From: an uncultured Alphaproteobacteria bacterium
GTDB lineage: Bacteria > Pseudomonadota > Alphaproteobacteria > SP197
Assembly: GCA_958295695.1 (NCBI GenBank)
Contig: OY282363.1
Location: forward strand, 2,050,225 to 2,114,224
Direction: 5' to 3'
Length of the DNA stretch: 64,000 nt
Part shown: positions 52,239-60,504 of the stretch, piece by piece
Numbering within the stretch: position 1 is the first letter of the stretch
Layout: the number at the start of each line of letters is the position of its first letter
Made by a program: the position numbers and the translations under genes
The notes under the pieces: model-generated
Seen by the model: only the letters and a program-made list of their open reading frames with translations
What the model was told of the DNA's origin: nothing
Database searches by the model: none

Positions 52239-52442
52239 ATGGCCGCTTTCGACACCCCGTCCGCCGCGAACGCGCTCTAGGAAGCGGGTTTCACGCGCGA
52301 GCAAGCCGAAGCGCTGGACCACGAGATTCGCAACCTCGGCGGTTCCGAACTCGCCACCGGGGCGGACCTCTACAAGGTCGCGCCCGGAAGCACGACCGGC
52401 AACGCGGCCATCGCTTTCGGCTTGTTGAAGCCGCCGCCGTAG
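52239..52442 (+). pseudogene. Broken second copy of the coiled-coil (DUF1640-like) gene
   Basis: ATG 52239 begins MAAFDTPSAANAL, then a TAG at 52278-52280, after which the frame continues EAGFTREQAEALDHEIRNLG and on to LATGADLY, matching the order of the intact copy at 16852 (MAAFDTLSALRDL, EAAGMESKQAEA, LATKADL). The 33-bp repeat block and the membrane helix are missing; an unrelated tail ends at 52442. The 40 or so bases around the ATG match the intact locus closely. Like that locus it starts 108 bases after a tRNA gene. Confidence 0.75.
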
Positions 52443-52635
52443 CGGCGCTCGCGTTGTCGCGCCGCCCGCGATGCATCGGACAAAGGGGCTCCCATAGGTC
52501 CAGCGCGCGCCCGGCAACCTTGCGGGCCCGCGTCATGGCCTGTCCCCGGAGGGCGGGGCGGGCGGCGGGAGACTCGGGCCATGGGAACCGGATTGCCTGC
52601 TATAGTCGTTTCCACCGAAAGGGGAGACGCGCGTC

Positions 52636-54291
52636 ATGGTCGAGACGGTCGACTATCTCATCGTCGGGGCGGGCTCGTCGGGCTGCGTGCTGGCGAACCG
52701 GCTCAGCGAGGACCCGGACGCCGTCGTGAAGGTGGTCGAGGCCGGGCCCGCCGACCGGAGCCTCTACCTCCTCCGCATGCCGGCGGCCGCCTGGCAGATC
52801 ATCGACGGGCGCAAGTACAACTGGCGCTACCACTCCGAACCCGAGCCTCACATGGACGGCCGGCGCCTCCTCTATCCGCGCGGCAAGGTGCTGGGCGGCT
52901 CGTCCTCGATCAACGGGATGGTCTACCTGCGCGGCAACCCGCTCGACTACGACAGCTGGGCGACGAACCGGCTCGACAACTGGTCCTACGCCCACTGCCT
53001 CCCCTACTTCAAACGGATGGAGAAGACCGACCGGGGCGACGACGCCTTCCGCGGCCGGTCGGGTCCGATGGAGATCACGCTTGGCGGCGATTCGAGCCCG
53101 CTTTACGCCGCCTATGTCGAGGCCGCCCAGCAAGCGGGCTACCCGTTCACCGAGGATGTCAACGGGTTCCAGCAGGAAGGCGTCTTCTTCATGGAACGCA
53201 CCGTGCTGGGCGGCGTGCGCAACAGCGCCGCGCGCGCCTACCTTCACCCGGCGCTCGCGCGTCCCAACCTGACCGCCGAAACCGACAGCCTCGCCAACAA
53301 GGTGATCTTCGAGGGCGCCCGCGCCGTCGGCGTGGAGGTCATCCGGAACGGCCGGCCCCGGACGATCCGCGCCGAACGGGAGGTGATCCTCTCCTGCGGC
53401 GTCTTCAATTCGCCGCAGGTCCTGCTGCGCTCCGGGGTCGGCCACGCGGACCGCCTCGGGGCGCTCGGCATCGCCGTGACGCACGACCTGCCGGGCGTGG
53501 GCGAGAACCTGCAGGACCATCTCGACTGGCCGATCCAGTACGAGTGCGTCAAACCGGTCTCGCTCTACGGAGCGACCACGCCGTGGGGCCAGCTCAAGGT
53601 CGGGCTCCAGTGGTTCACGTCGAAAACCGGCGTCGCGGCCTCGAACCTGTTCGAGGCGGGCGGCTATTTCCGCAGCCGGCCGGGGATCGAGTTCCCGAAC
53701 ATCCAGCACCATTTCGTCGCGATCGCCATGAACTACGACGGCGCCATGCCCAAGAAGACACACGGCTTTCAGGCCCATATCAGCCAGATGCGGCCCACGA
53801 GCCGGGGCCACGTGCGCCTGCGTTCGATCGACCCGTTCGAGCCGCCCGCCATCCGGTTCAACCACTTGCAGACCGAGAACGACCGCCAGGAGTTCCGGGA
53901 AGGGCTGAAGCTCACCCGCGAGATCATCGACCAAGAGGCGCTCTCGCCCTACCGGGGACCGGAACTCTCGCCCGGCCGTCACGTCTCCTCCGACAGCGAC
54001 GTCGACGCCTTCGCCCGCGCCACCGGCGAGACCGAGCACCACCCCGCCTGCACCTGCAAGATGGGCTACGACGACATGGCCGTGGTCGACCGCGAGACCC
54101 GTGTCCACGGCGTCGAGAACCTGCGCGTGGTGGACGCCTCGATCATGCCCAACGTGGTCACGGCCAATCTCAACGCCACCTGCATCATGCTCGGCGAGAA
54201 GGCCGCCGACCTGATCGCGGGCAAGGAACCCCTGGAGCCGGAGTACACGCCGTTCCACCGCGCCGAGAACTGGCGGACGGCCCAACGATAG
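52636..54291 (+). CDS. GMC oxidoreductase, choline dehydrogenase (BetA)-like
   Basis: A 551-residue flavoprotein with FAD motif YLIVGAGSSGCVLANRLSED, GMC signature 1 (GKVLGGSSSINGMVYLRG), signature 2 (ILSCGVFNSPQVLLRSGVG) and the catalytic region ETEHHPACTCKMG, which is the BetA form of the active-site motif. HHFVAIAMNYDG is also BetA-like. It probably oxidises choline to betaine aldehyde. No betB or betI is adjacent. The tRNA-Ser and the broken coiled-coil gene lie upstream, a PhyH gene converges downstream. Confidence 0.85.
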   Translation: MVETVDYLIVGAGSSGCVLANRLSEDPDAVVKVVEAGPADRSLYLLRMPAAAWQIIDGRKYNWRYHSEPEPHMDGRRLLYPRGKVLGGSSSINGMVYLRGNPLDYDSWATNRLDNWSYAHCLPYFKRMEKTDRGDDAFRGRSGPMEITLGGDSSPLYAAYVEAAQQAGYPFTEDVNGFQQEGVFFMERTVLGGVRNSAARAYLHPALARPNLTAETDSLANKVIFEGARAVGVEVIRNGRPRTIRAEREVILSCGVFNSPQVLLRSGVGHADRLGALGIAVTHDLPGVGENLQDHLDWPIQYECVKPVSLYGATTPWGQLKVGLQWFTSKTGVAASNLFEAGGYFRSRPGIEFPNIQHHFVAIAMNYDGAMPKKTHGFQAHISQMRPTSRGHVRLRSIDPFEPPAIRFNHLQTENDRQEFREGLKLTREIIDQEALSPYRGPELSPGRHVSSDSDVDAFARATGETEHHPACTCKMGYDDMAVVDRETRVHGVENLRVVDASIMPNVVTANLNATCIMLGEKAADLIAGKEPLEPEYTPFHRAENWRTAQR

Positions 54292-54327
54292 GAAGACCGC
54301 GTCCGGCGCGGCGCGGGCCGCGCGGCG

Positions 54328-55200
54328 TCAGCGCACCCGCGGAAAGAGGGCGCACTCCATGGAACCGCCATGGACGAGACCCTCGCCCCGGTGGGGCGGG
54401 TCGGTCTCGATGGGCTTGTCGTTGTAGGCGATGTCGTCGCCGATCCAGTGGGTCGCGAGCGCCCGGCGGCGGTTCGCGGTCTGGAGGTTGCCGGGCGCCC
54501 CGTGGTGCGTCCTGCTGTGGAAAACGAGACAGTCGCCGGGGTCCATGGGCGCGTAGACGATCTCGTGGTCGCCCTCGACGCGGTCCCAGTCGGGCGGCGC
54601 GGGAAGGTCCTCGGGCCGGGCGTAGGCGTCGTCCGGATCGAAGTGGACCGAGCGGTAGCGCCGGTCGCGCATCCCGTGGGAGCCGCGGACGAACCGCAAC
54701 GCGGTCTCGACCGGGATCCTGTCGACCGCGATCCACTGGTTGCAGATCTGCTCCCCGGCGACCGGCCAATAGGCCTCGTCGTAGTGCCAGGGCGTCTCGC
54801 GGCTGGCGCCCGGCTCCTTCAGCAGCATGAAGTCGAAATAGAAGATCAGCGTCTTCGAGCGCATGACCTGCATGGCGATATCGGGCGCGTGCGACTCGAA
54901 GCAGAACTTCCGGAACTGCTCGATGCGCCGCCACATGAAGGTATCGTAGTAGAAGAAACCGGGTTCGCCCGGCGCGGCGATGCCGACCGAGAGCGCGTTC
55001 TCGCCGGCGTTCGCGACCGAGATGTCCATGCCCTCGGCCAGCAGGTCGATCCACTCCCTGGAATAGACGTTGCGGAGCCAGACGACGCCGTCCCGCTCAT
55101 AGGCCCGGATCGCCTCCTCGGGCACCGTGGCGCCGGTCGCCTCGAACCCCGGAAGCGCGACGGGATTCTTGATGACGGGCGGTTCGGCGGCGGCAGCCAT
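54328..55200 (-). CDS. Phytanoyl-CoA dioxygenase (PhyH) family protein
   Basis: A 290-residue Fe(II)/2-oxoglutarate oxygenase. His and Asp lie in TPWHYDEAYWPVAG, the distal His in FHSRTHHGAPGN and the 2-oxoglutarate Arg in RRRALATHWIG. The start at ATG 55200 (MAAAAEPPVIKNPVALPGF) is preferred since upstream in-frame residues are not conserved-looking. It converges on the BetA-like gene with a 36-base gap. The substrate is unknown. Confidence 0.85.
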   Translation of the reverse strand: MAAAAEPPVIKNPVALPGFEATGATVPEEAIRAYERDGVVWLRNVYSREWIDLLAEGMDISVANAGENALSVGIAAPGEPGFFYYDTFMWRRIEQFRKFCFESHAPDIAMQVMRSKTLIFYFDFMLLKEPGASRETPWHYDEAYWPVAGEQICNQWIAVDRIPVETALRFVRGSHGMRDRRYRSVHFDPDDAYARPEDLPAPPDWDRVEGDHEIVYAPMDPGDCLVFHSRTHHGAPGNLQTANRRRALATHWIGDDIAYNDKPIETDPPHRGEGLVHGGSMECALFPRVR

Positions 55201-55352
55201 GGCGTGACCTCGCGTCCGGTCGCGGCCAGTATGACGCAGTCCGCGCGGCGGACAAGGGCCGGGAGCCATCCCGTCCCCTTCTGCAAGCCCGGGGCGGGCT
55301 CTGTGACTCATCCCGGCTTGACACGAAATGACTGGTTACCGACACCGGTCCC

Positions 55353-55592
55353 ATGGAGATGATCGACGCATCCGACTTCAAGGCCCGGTGTCTGGCCATC
55401 CTGGATCGCGTGCGGGCGACCGGCGAACGAGTGGTCGTTCTCAAGCGTGGCCGGCCCGTCGCGGAACTGTCGCCCCCAAGCCGCGCCAAGGGCGATTATC
55501 CCCAATTCGAGTTGAAGGGCGCCGTTACGGTCATCGGCGACATCACGGGTCCCGTGGCGCTGGAGGAGTCTTGGGACAGTCTCAAGAGATGA
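55353..55592 (+). CDS. Antitoxin, Phd/YefM family
   Basis: A 79-residue protein starting MEMIDASDFKARCLAILDRV, with VVVLKRGRPVAELSP typical of the Phd/YefM DNA-binding fold. The C-terminal tail (ITGPVALEESWDSLKR) should bind the toxin. Its stop overlaps the start of the PIN toxin gene (ATGA at 55589-55592). Such antitoxins repress their own promoter, expected in 55201-55352. Confidence 0.85.
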   Translation: MEMIDASDFKARCLAILDRVRATGERVVVLKRGRPVAELSPPSRAKGDYPQFELKGAVTVIGDITGPVALEESWDSLKR

Positions 55593-55987
55593 GCGTGTTG
55601 CTCGATACGCACATCCTTATCTGGTGGCTTGACGACCGTGATCGACTCTCTCGCGCCCAGCAAGAGGCGGTCGCCTCGACCAGCGCCGAATCTCCCTTGG
55701 CGGTGTCCGACATCTCGCTCTGGGAAGTGGCGACCTTGCACGGTCTGGAACGCATCCGCCTGACGATCTCCCTGCGAGAATGGCTGGACAAGGCCGTGGC
55801 GCCGCCGCTGGCGAGACGACAGGGAATCTCCCCGGCGGTCGCGGCGGAGCTGGCGTCCTTGCCCGGTTCTTTCCACCGCGATCCCGCAGACCGGATTCTC
55901 GTGGCGACCGCCCGCGTGTTCGGCATGACGCTGCTTACGCAGGATCGCCGAATCATCGACGCGGGGCCGATCGATACGTTGGCCTGA
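55589..55987 (+). CDS. PIN-domain toxin, VapC-like
   Basis: A 132-residue PIN ribonuclease: LLDTHILIWWL carries the first acidic residue, SDISLWEVATL the second, and HRDPADRILVATARVFGMTLLTQD the last two (Asp-Pro-Ala-Asp and Thr-x-Asp). All catalytic acids appear intact, so the toxin should be active. The ATG at 55589 overlaps the antitoxin stop. VapC toxins cleave tRNA or rRNA; the exact target here is unknown. Confidence 0.87.
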   Translation: MSVLLDTHILIWWLDDRDRLSRAQQEAVASTSAESPLAVSDISLWEVATLHGLERIRLTISLREWLDKAVAPPLARRQGISPAVAAELASLPGSFHRDPADRILVATARVFGMTLLTQDRRIIDAGPIDTLA

Positions 55988-56157
55988 CCGGGCGTCCCAT
56001 CCCCGACGCCGCCTCCGTACCGAATGGCGGGGCAGGTTCGGGCTTGCATGGGGAGCTTCTCCGGCCGTTCGTCCCCACTCACCGCCTCGGAGCCCCCGTC
56101 CCCACTTCAAGGAACCCGTCTCACATCTGTCCGAACCGGGACAACGGCTGTCCTCGT

Positions 56158-56925
56158 TCAGGACAGGCCGCGTTCGGCCTTGATGCGGTCGTAGGCGGCG
56201 TTGATCTCGGCCATCTTCTTGTTGGCCACGTCGACGAACTCCTCGGGAAGGCCCTGGGCGACCGCCTTGTCGGGGTGGTTCTCCCGCAGGAGCTTGCGGA
56301 AGGCGCGCTTGACCTCGGCGTCCGCGGCGGACCTGGAGAGGCCGAGCACCTCGTAGGGATCGGTCCCGCTCGCGGCGCCTCCGGCGACGAAGGTGCTCTC
56401 GATCCGGTGGATGTCGGCCGGGCCGAAGCCGAAGATGCGGCCGACCTCGGCGATGGCGGCCCGCTCGGAAGGATGGTAGATCCCGTCGGTGTGGGCGATC
56501 ATCAGGAGCGCGCCCAGGAGGTCTTCCAGCACCGCCGGGTTGCCGCGCAGCAGCTTCGCGATCTGCCGCGCGTAGGGTTCGAAGCCCTCCGGGCTCCTCT
56601 TGGCCTCGTCGAAGATGCGCCCGATGTGTCCCGACGCCTCGTCGGGGACATGGAAGACGCGCCTGAGCGTCGCCACCTCGTCCCGCGTGACCCGCCCGTC
56701 GGCCTTGGCGAGCTTGGCGGCCAACGCGATGACGGCGACGGTGAAGGCGGCCTGGAGGTCTTCGCGGCCCAGGCGTGAAGCCCTGCCCCCGCGATTCGAT
56801 CCGGCCGCGCCCGGTTTCGCGGTCTGGTCGAGCAGATGGCCCGCGCCGACGCCCAGAAGCGCGCCCAGCGGCCCGCCGAGGGCGAAGCCGACCGCGCCGC
56901 CGACGATCTTTCCCCAGATGCTCAA
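56158..56925 (-). CDS. DjlA-like co-chaperone (TerB + J domain)
   Basis: A 255-residue protein. A Gly-rich N-terminal hydrophobic stretch (GKIVGGAVGFALGGPLGALLGVGAGHLL) may insert in the membrane. A TerB/DjlA helical domain covers about residues 60-175. The C-terminal J domain (DPYEVLGLSRSAADAEVKRAFRKL) carries the HPD motif in ENHPDKA, which stimulates DnaK ATPase. DjlA proteins act at the inner face of the membrane. It lies alone; the next gene on this strand begins about 560 bases upstream of its start. Confidence 0.87.
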   Translation of the reverse strand: MSIWGKIVGGAVGFALGGPLGALLGVGAGHLLDQTAKPGAAGSNRGGRASRLGREDLQAAFTVAVIALAAKLAKADGRVTRDEVATLRRVFHVPDEASGHIGRIFDEAKRSPEGFEPYARQIAKLLRGNPAVLEDLLGALLMIAHTDGIYHPSERAAIAEVGRIFGFGPADIHRIESTFVAGGAASGTDPYEVLGLSRSAADAEVKRAFRKLLRENHPDKAVAQGLPEEFVDVANKKMAEINAAYDRIKAERGLS

Positions 56926-56956
56926 GGCCGTCCCCCGGTTCCGGGCCGAAGCGGAG

Positions 56957-57484
56957 TCACGCGGTCGCGCGCCCCCGGCGCCAGAGCTCGAACACCGGCC
57001 CCCCGGCGCCGGTCACGGGGTCCGTCGCGGGCAGCGGCGTCTTGCGCACGGCTTCGCGGATGGCTTCCCGCGCCGTCTCGCCCTCGCGCTTGAGATCGGG
57101 CCTCTGGCCCGGCGGGTAGGCGCCGACCGCCGAAAGCCCCGGTTCGTCGTCGAGCCGGCAATGGCCGACGCCGGCCGGAATGAGCGCCGCGTCGCCCGCC
57201 TCGACCTCGAACACGGGACCGCCGGGTCCGCCGAACTGAAGGGTCGCGCGGCCCCTGGCGATCCCCACCGCCTCGTGGGCCCCGGCGTGGTAGTGGTGAT
57301 AAGGGAAGATGACCTGACCGCGCCATCCGTCGCTCCAGCCGTTGGCGCGGAAGGCGCGCTGGACGTCGTCGTCGGGATCGTCCGTCGCGAGCGTCAGCGC
57401 GTTCCTGTAGAGGATCAGGGGGAGCCTCGGGTTGTTGGGGATATCCCCGCTGTCCTCGATGATCCGGTGCGCCACCTCGACCAT
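56957..57484 (-). CDS. Cupin family protein (YjlB-like)
   Basis: A 175-residue single-domain cupin. The metal-site motif 1 is visible as HHYHAGAHEAVGIARG and motif 2 as LIPAGVGHCRL. The opening RIIEDSGDIPNNPRLPLILYRNAL resembles the uncharacterised YjlB group. It lies between the DjlA gene and a GMC oxidase gene on the same strand, but without overlap. The reaction is unknown. Confidence 0.8.
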   Translation of the reverse strand: MVEVAHRIIEDSGDIPNNPRLPLILYRNALTLATDDPDDDVQRAFRANGWSDGWRGQVIFPYHHYHAGAHEAVGIARGRATLQFGGPGGPVFEVEAGDAALIPAGVGHCRLDDEPGLSAVGAYPPGQRPDLKREGETAREAIREAVRKTPLPATDPVTGAGGPVFELWRRGRATA

Positions 57485-57575
57485 GGCCGCCTCCCCCGCC
57501 GCCAGCGTCCTTCATGGTCCTCCCAAATCCCCGCGGCCGCAAGACGACCGCGACCGGGGTCGCCGGAACCGGCGC

Positions 57576-59288
57576 TCAGGCGGCTTCCGACGGCAGTTCG
57601 GCGCGCGGGAGCGGCGGCAGTCCGCGGACCATGTCGGCGGCCTTCTCCGCGATCATCATGACCGGCGCGTTGGTGTTGCCGCTGGTAATGGCGGGCATCG
57701 CGGAGGCGTCGACCACCCGCAGGCCCTCGATCCCCCTCACCTTCAGATCGGGTCCCACCACGGCCCCGGCGTCGCGGTCGGCGCCCATCCCGCAGGTCCC
57801 CACCGGGTGATGGCCGGTCGTGGCGGTCGCGCGGACATAGTCGAGCAAGCTTTCGTCGCCGCGCACATCCGGCCCCGGCGCGAGCTCCGCGCCCTTCATG
57901 TCGGCGAAAGCCGGCTGTCCGAGGATGTCGCGCGCCAGCCCGACCGCGGCGACAAGGGCGGTTCGATCCGCGGCCTCTCCAAGATAGTTCGGATCGATCA
58001 GCGGCGGGGCCATCGGATCGGCGGAAGCCAGACGCACGGCCCCGCGGCTCTCCGGGCGCATCAGGTTCACGTCGAGCTGGAGGCCCGCCATGGCGTGCTT
58101 GCCGCGCATGAAGAGCGCGCGGCCGATCCGGCCGGTGTCGTACCAGGGTTCGCGTGGCGTCCGGTCGACCGCGTCCCCCGGGTTTTCGATCAGCACCATC
58201 GGGGTCAGAAAAACCTGGTAATCCGGACGCTCGTCGGACGACGGGCCCGGCGCGAACGCGATCGCGCCCCAGAACGGCGAGGCGCCCGGCCCCTTGCGCC
58301 GGAGGACGTAGTCCAGACCGAGCGACAGCGCGGGACCGAGACGCTGGTAGCGCGCCAGGCTCAACTCCGGCTTCAGGCTCTGGCACTGCACGCAGACATC
58401 CGGATGGTCCCGCAGGTTCCCGCCGACGCCCGGCAGGTCCGCGACGACCCCGATCCCGAGGCTCCGGAGACGGTCCGCGGGCCCGACGCCGGACAGCATG
58501 AGCGCCTGGGGCGATCCGAACGCCCCGAGCGCCAGCAACACCTCGCCGTCGGCGCGCGCGCTCTCCACGACGCCGTTCCGCCGGTAGCGGACGCCCCGCG
58601 CGCGGAGGCCCTCGATCACGAGGCCGAGAACGTGGGCGCCCGTGAGGATCGTGAGGTTCCCGCGCCGGCGCGCCGGCGTCACATAGGAGTCGACGGCGCT
58701 CATCCGTCGCCCGCCGGCGACCGTCACATCGATGATTCCGGCGCCGTGCTGGACCGGCCCGTTGAAATCGTCGTTGCGCGGGATGCCGGACTCCCGGGCG
58801 GCCGCCACGAAGGCCTCTTCCATCGGGCCGAAGTTCGCCGACCGCGAGGTCCGCACGGGACCGTCGCCGCCGTGATAGAGGCCGTCGCCTCGGTGGCTCC
58901 CCTCCGAACGGCGGAAGTAGGGCAGGACATCGGCGTATCCCCAGCCTTCGAGACCGCCCTGGCGCCACAGGTCGTAGTCCATCGCGTTGCCGCGAATGTA
59001 GATCATGCCGTTGAGGCCGGAGCTCCCGCCGAGCGCCTTGCCGCGCGGGTAGCAGATGCGGCGTCCGCCCAGTTCCGGTTGCGGCGTGCTGTAAAATCCC
59101 CAGTCATAGGCGGGGCGGTTGAACAGGAAGCCGTTGGCCGCGGGCGCCCGGTGGAACGGCGTGACGCCCGAACCGCCGGCTTCCAGCAACAGGACGCGGC
59201 AGTCGGGGTCCTCGCTCAGGCGCGAGGCCAGGACGCAGCCGGCCGAACCCCCGCCGACGACGATGTGGTCGAAGGCCCCGCCCTTCAC
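57576..59288 (-). CDS. GMC family FAD oxidoreductase
   Basis: A 570-residue GMC enzyme. FAD motif IVVGGGSAGCVLASRLSED, signature 1 (GKALGGSSGLNGMIYIRG), signature 2 (LLALGAFGSPQALMLSGVG), and active-site TTGHHPVGTCGMG. It is clearly a different subgroup from the BetA-like copy at 52636, with an extended mid-region (SLGLDYVLRRKGPGAS). The alcohol substrate is unknown. It starts 7 bases after the stop of the deacetylase gene, so the two are an operon. Confidence 0.88.
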   Translation of the reverse strand: MKGGAFDHIVVGGGSAGCVLASRLSEDPDCRVLLLEAGGSGVTPFHRAPAANGFLFNRPAYDWGFYSTPQPELGGRRICYPRGKALGGSSGLNGMIYIRGNAMDYDLWRQGGLEGWGYADVLPYFRRSEGSHRGDGLYHGGDGPVRTSRSANFGPMEEAFVAAARESGIPRNDDFNGPVQHGAGIIDVTVAGGRRMSAVDSYVTPARRRGNLTILTGAHVLGLVIEGLRARGVRYRRNGVVESARADGEVLLALGAFGSPQALMLSGVGPADRLRSLGIGVVADLPGVGGNLRDHPDVCVQCQSLKPELSLARYQRLGPALSLGLDYVLRRKGPGASPFWGAIAFAPGPSSDERPDYQVFLTPMVLIENPGDAVDRTPREPWYDTGRIGRALFMRGKHAMAGLQLDVNLMRPESRGAVRLASADPMAPPLIDPNYLGEAADRTALVAAVGLARDILGQPAFADMKGAELAPGPDVRGDESLLDYVRATATTGHHPVGTCGMGADRDAGAVVGPDLKVRGIEGLRVVDASAMPAITSGNTNAPVMMIAEKAADMVRGLPPLPRAELPSEAA

Positions 59289-59295
59289 GGAGAGG

Positions 59296-60171
59296 TCAGG
59301 CCGCGCGGACGTGGACCGAACCCGACGAGAGCCAGGCTTCCAGCGGGTTGGCCTCGGCCCAGCGTTTCGCGTAACCGCCCAGCGTGTCGAAAGCGACGTC
59401 CGGGTGTCCCGCGAAGTGGGCGATCAGGCGGTCGAGCATCATGAGCCGGTGGCCGCGGCCGATGACCTGCGGATGCATGGTGAGGTTGTAGATCCCGCCG
59501 GGAACGTTGCCATAGGCGAAGGCGAACTCGTCGCGCCAGATTTCCTCGACGTGCGAGGCCGACTTCAACCCGCCGCCGGTGTCGTCGAGCTCGAAATAGG
59601 GAAAGTCGTCGAGCGTCCATGTCACCGGCAGTTCGACGATGCCGATGGGCCTGCCGAAGACATAGGGCGCGTCGCCCGGCGCCTCGTCGCCCGAGCGCAT
59701 GTAATAGGGCGTGTAGTCGTCGCCCATCAGGCTCGAGTCGTAGAGAAAGCCGAATTCCTGGAGGATCCCGGTCGTGTTGTCGCTGAAGTCCCAGGCCGGC
59801 GAGCGGTAGCCGACCGGCCTGACGCCGCAGGCCCTTTCCAACGCCTCGAAGCCCTTTTCCATATTTGCCCGCTCGCCCGCGGCGTCGAAATCCGCGGGGT
59901 TCTCGTGGACCCAACCGTGATGGGCGATCTCGTGGCCCGCGTCATGGATGCGCCTGACGAGATCGGGATAGGCGCAGGCCGTGTGGCCGGGGACGCAGAA
60001 GGTGCCGGGGACGCCATGGCGATCGAGCAGGTCGAGAATGCGGGGAATGGCGACCGCGCCGAACTCTCCGCGCGAGATCTCGCTGGGATTGGCGGACTTG
60101 TACGATCCGATCCACACGCTCATGGCGTCGAAATCGAAGGTCATGCAGCAGGTCAGTCCGGTCTCGGTCAT
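59296..60171 (-). CDS. Polysaccharide deacetylase family protein (PuuE-like)
   Basis: A 291-residue NodB-fold hydrolase. The first Asp pair is in CMTFDFDAMS, the metal His pair in GHEIAHHGWVHENP (HHGWxH style), and YRSPAWDFSDNT is the conserved Arg/Pro motif. The late LTMHPQVIGRGHR supplies the catalytic histidine. The HHGWVHE variant is seen in PuuE-type allantoinases and in chitin or peptidoglycan deacetylases, so the substrate is open. No signal peptide is seen, favouring a cytoplasmic amidohydrolase role. Confidence 0.82.
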   Translation of the reverse strand: MTETGLTCCMTFDFDAMSVWIGSYKSANPSEISRGEFGAVAIPRILDLLDRHGVPGTFCVPGHTACAYPDLVRRIHDAGHEIAHHGWVHENPADFDAAGERANMEKGFEALERACGVRPVGYRSPAWDFSDNTTGILQEFGFLYDSSLMGDDYTPYYMRSGDEAPGDAPYVFGRPIGIVELPVTWTLDDFPYFELDDTGGGLKSASHVEEIWRDEFAFAYGNVPGGIYNLTMHPQVIGRGHRLMMLDRLIAHFAGHPDVAFDTLGGYAKRWAEANPLEAWLSSGSVHVRAA

Positions 60172-60252
60172 CGATGGCCTCCGGGATGGCGGATATCACA
60201 GGCCGATTCCCGCTCCGCATCAAGGCCGTTTCCTTCGGGCCGCCATCCGGCG

Positions 60253-60504
60253 TCAGCCTCCTTCTATGGGCGGAAACACCGTCAACAGGTCGCCCTCGGC
60301 CAGAGCGCGGCTCGCCTGCAACGCCGGACGGACGACCTCGTCGTTGACAAGCGTCATGGTCAGCGTCCCCCTGGCGACGTCGAGGCGCGCCATCACGTCG
60401 GCCACCGTGGCGCCGTCGGCGACATCCCACTCGCCCTCGCCCTTCGGGTCCAGCCCCGGCACGGGCGCGCCCGCGTGGGACACCAGCTTGATCCGAATCC
60501 TCAC
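60253..60504 (-). CDS. MoaD/ThiS family sulfur-carrier-like protein
   Basis: An 83-residue beta-grasp protein ending in the diagnostic Gly-Gly (TVFPPIEGG). The GTG at 60504 overlaps the stop of the aldehyde oxidoreductase gene (GTGA at 60501-60504), so it is translationally coupled to it. MoaD-like proteins deliver sulfur for the pterin cofactor, and copies next to AOR genes are thought to serve the tungsten cofactor. Confidence 0.85.
   Translation of the reverse strand: MRIRIKLVSHAGAPVPGLDPKGEGEWDVADGATVADVMARLDVARGTLTMTLVNDEVVRPALQASRALAEGDLLTVFPPIEGG

Noticed and set aside
55353..55987. Toxin-antitoxin pair as part of a larger defence island
   Set aside because: The pair is a standard Phd/VapC module with host-like composition, flanked by metabolic and chaperone genes with no other defence gene nearby.
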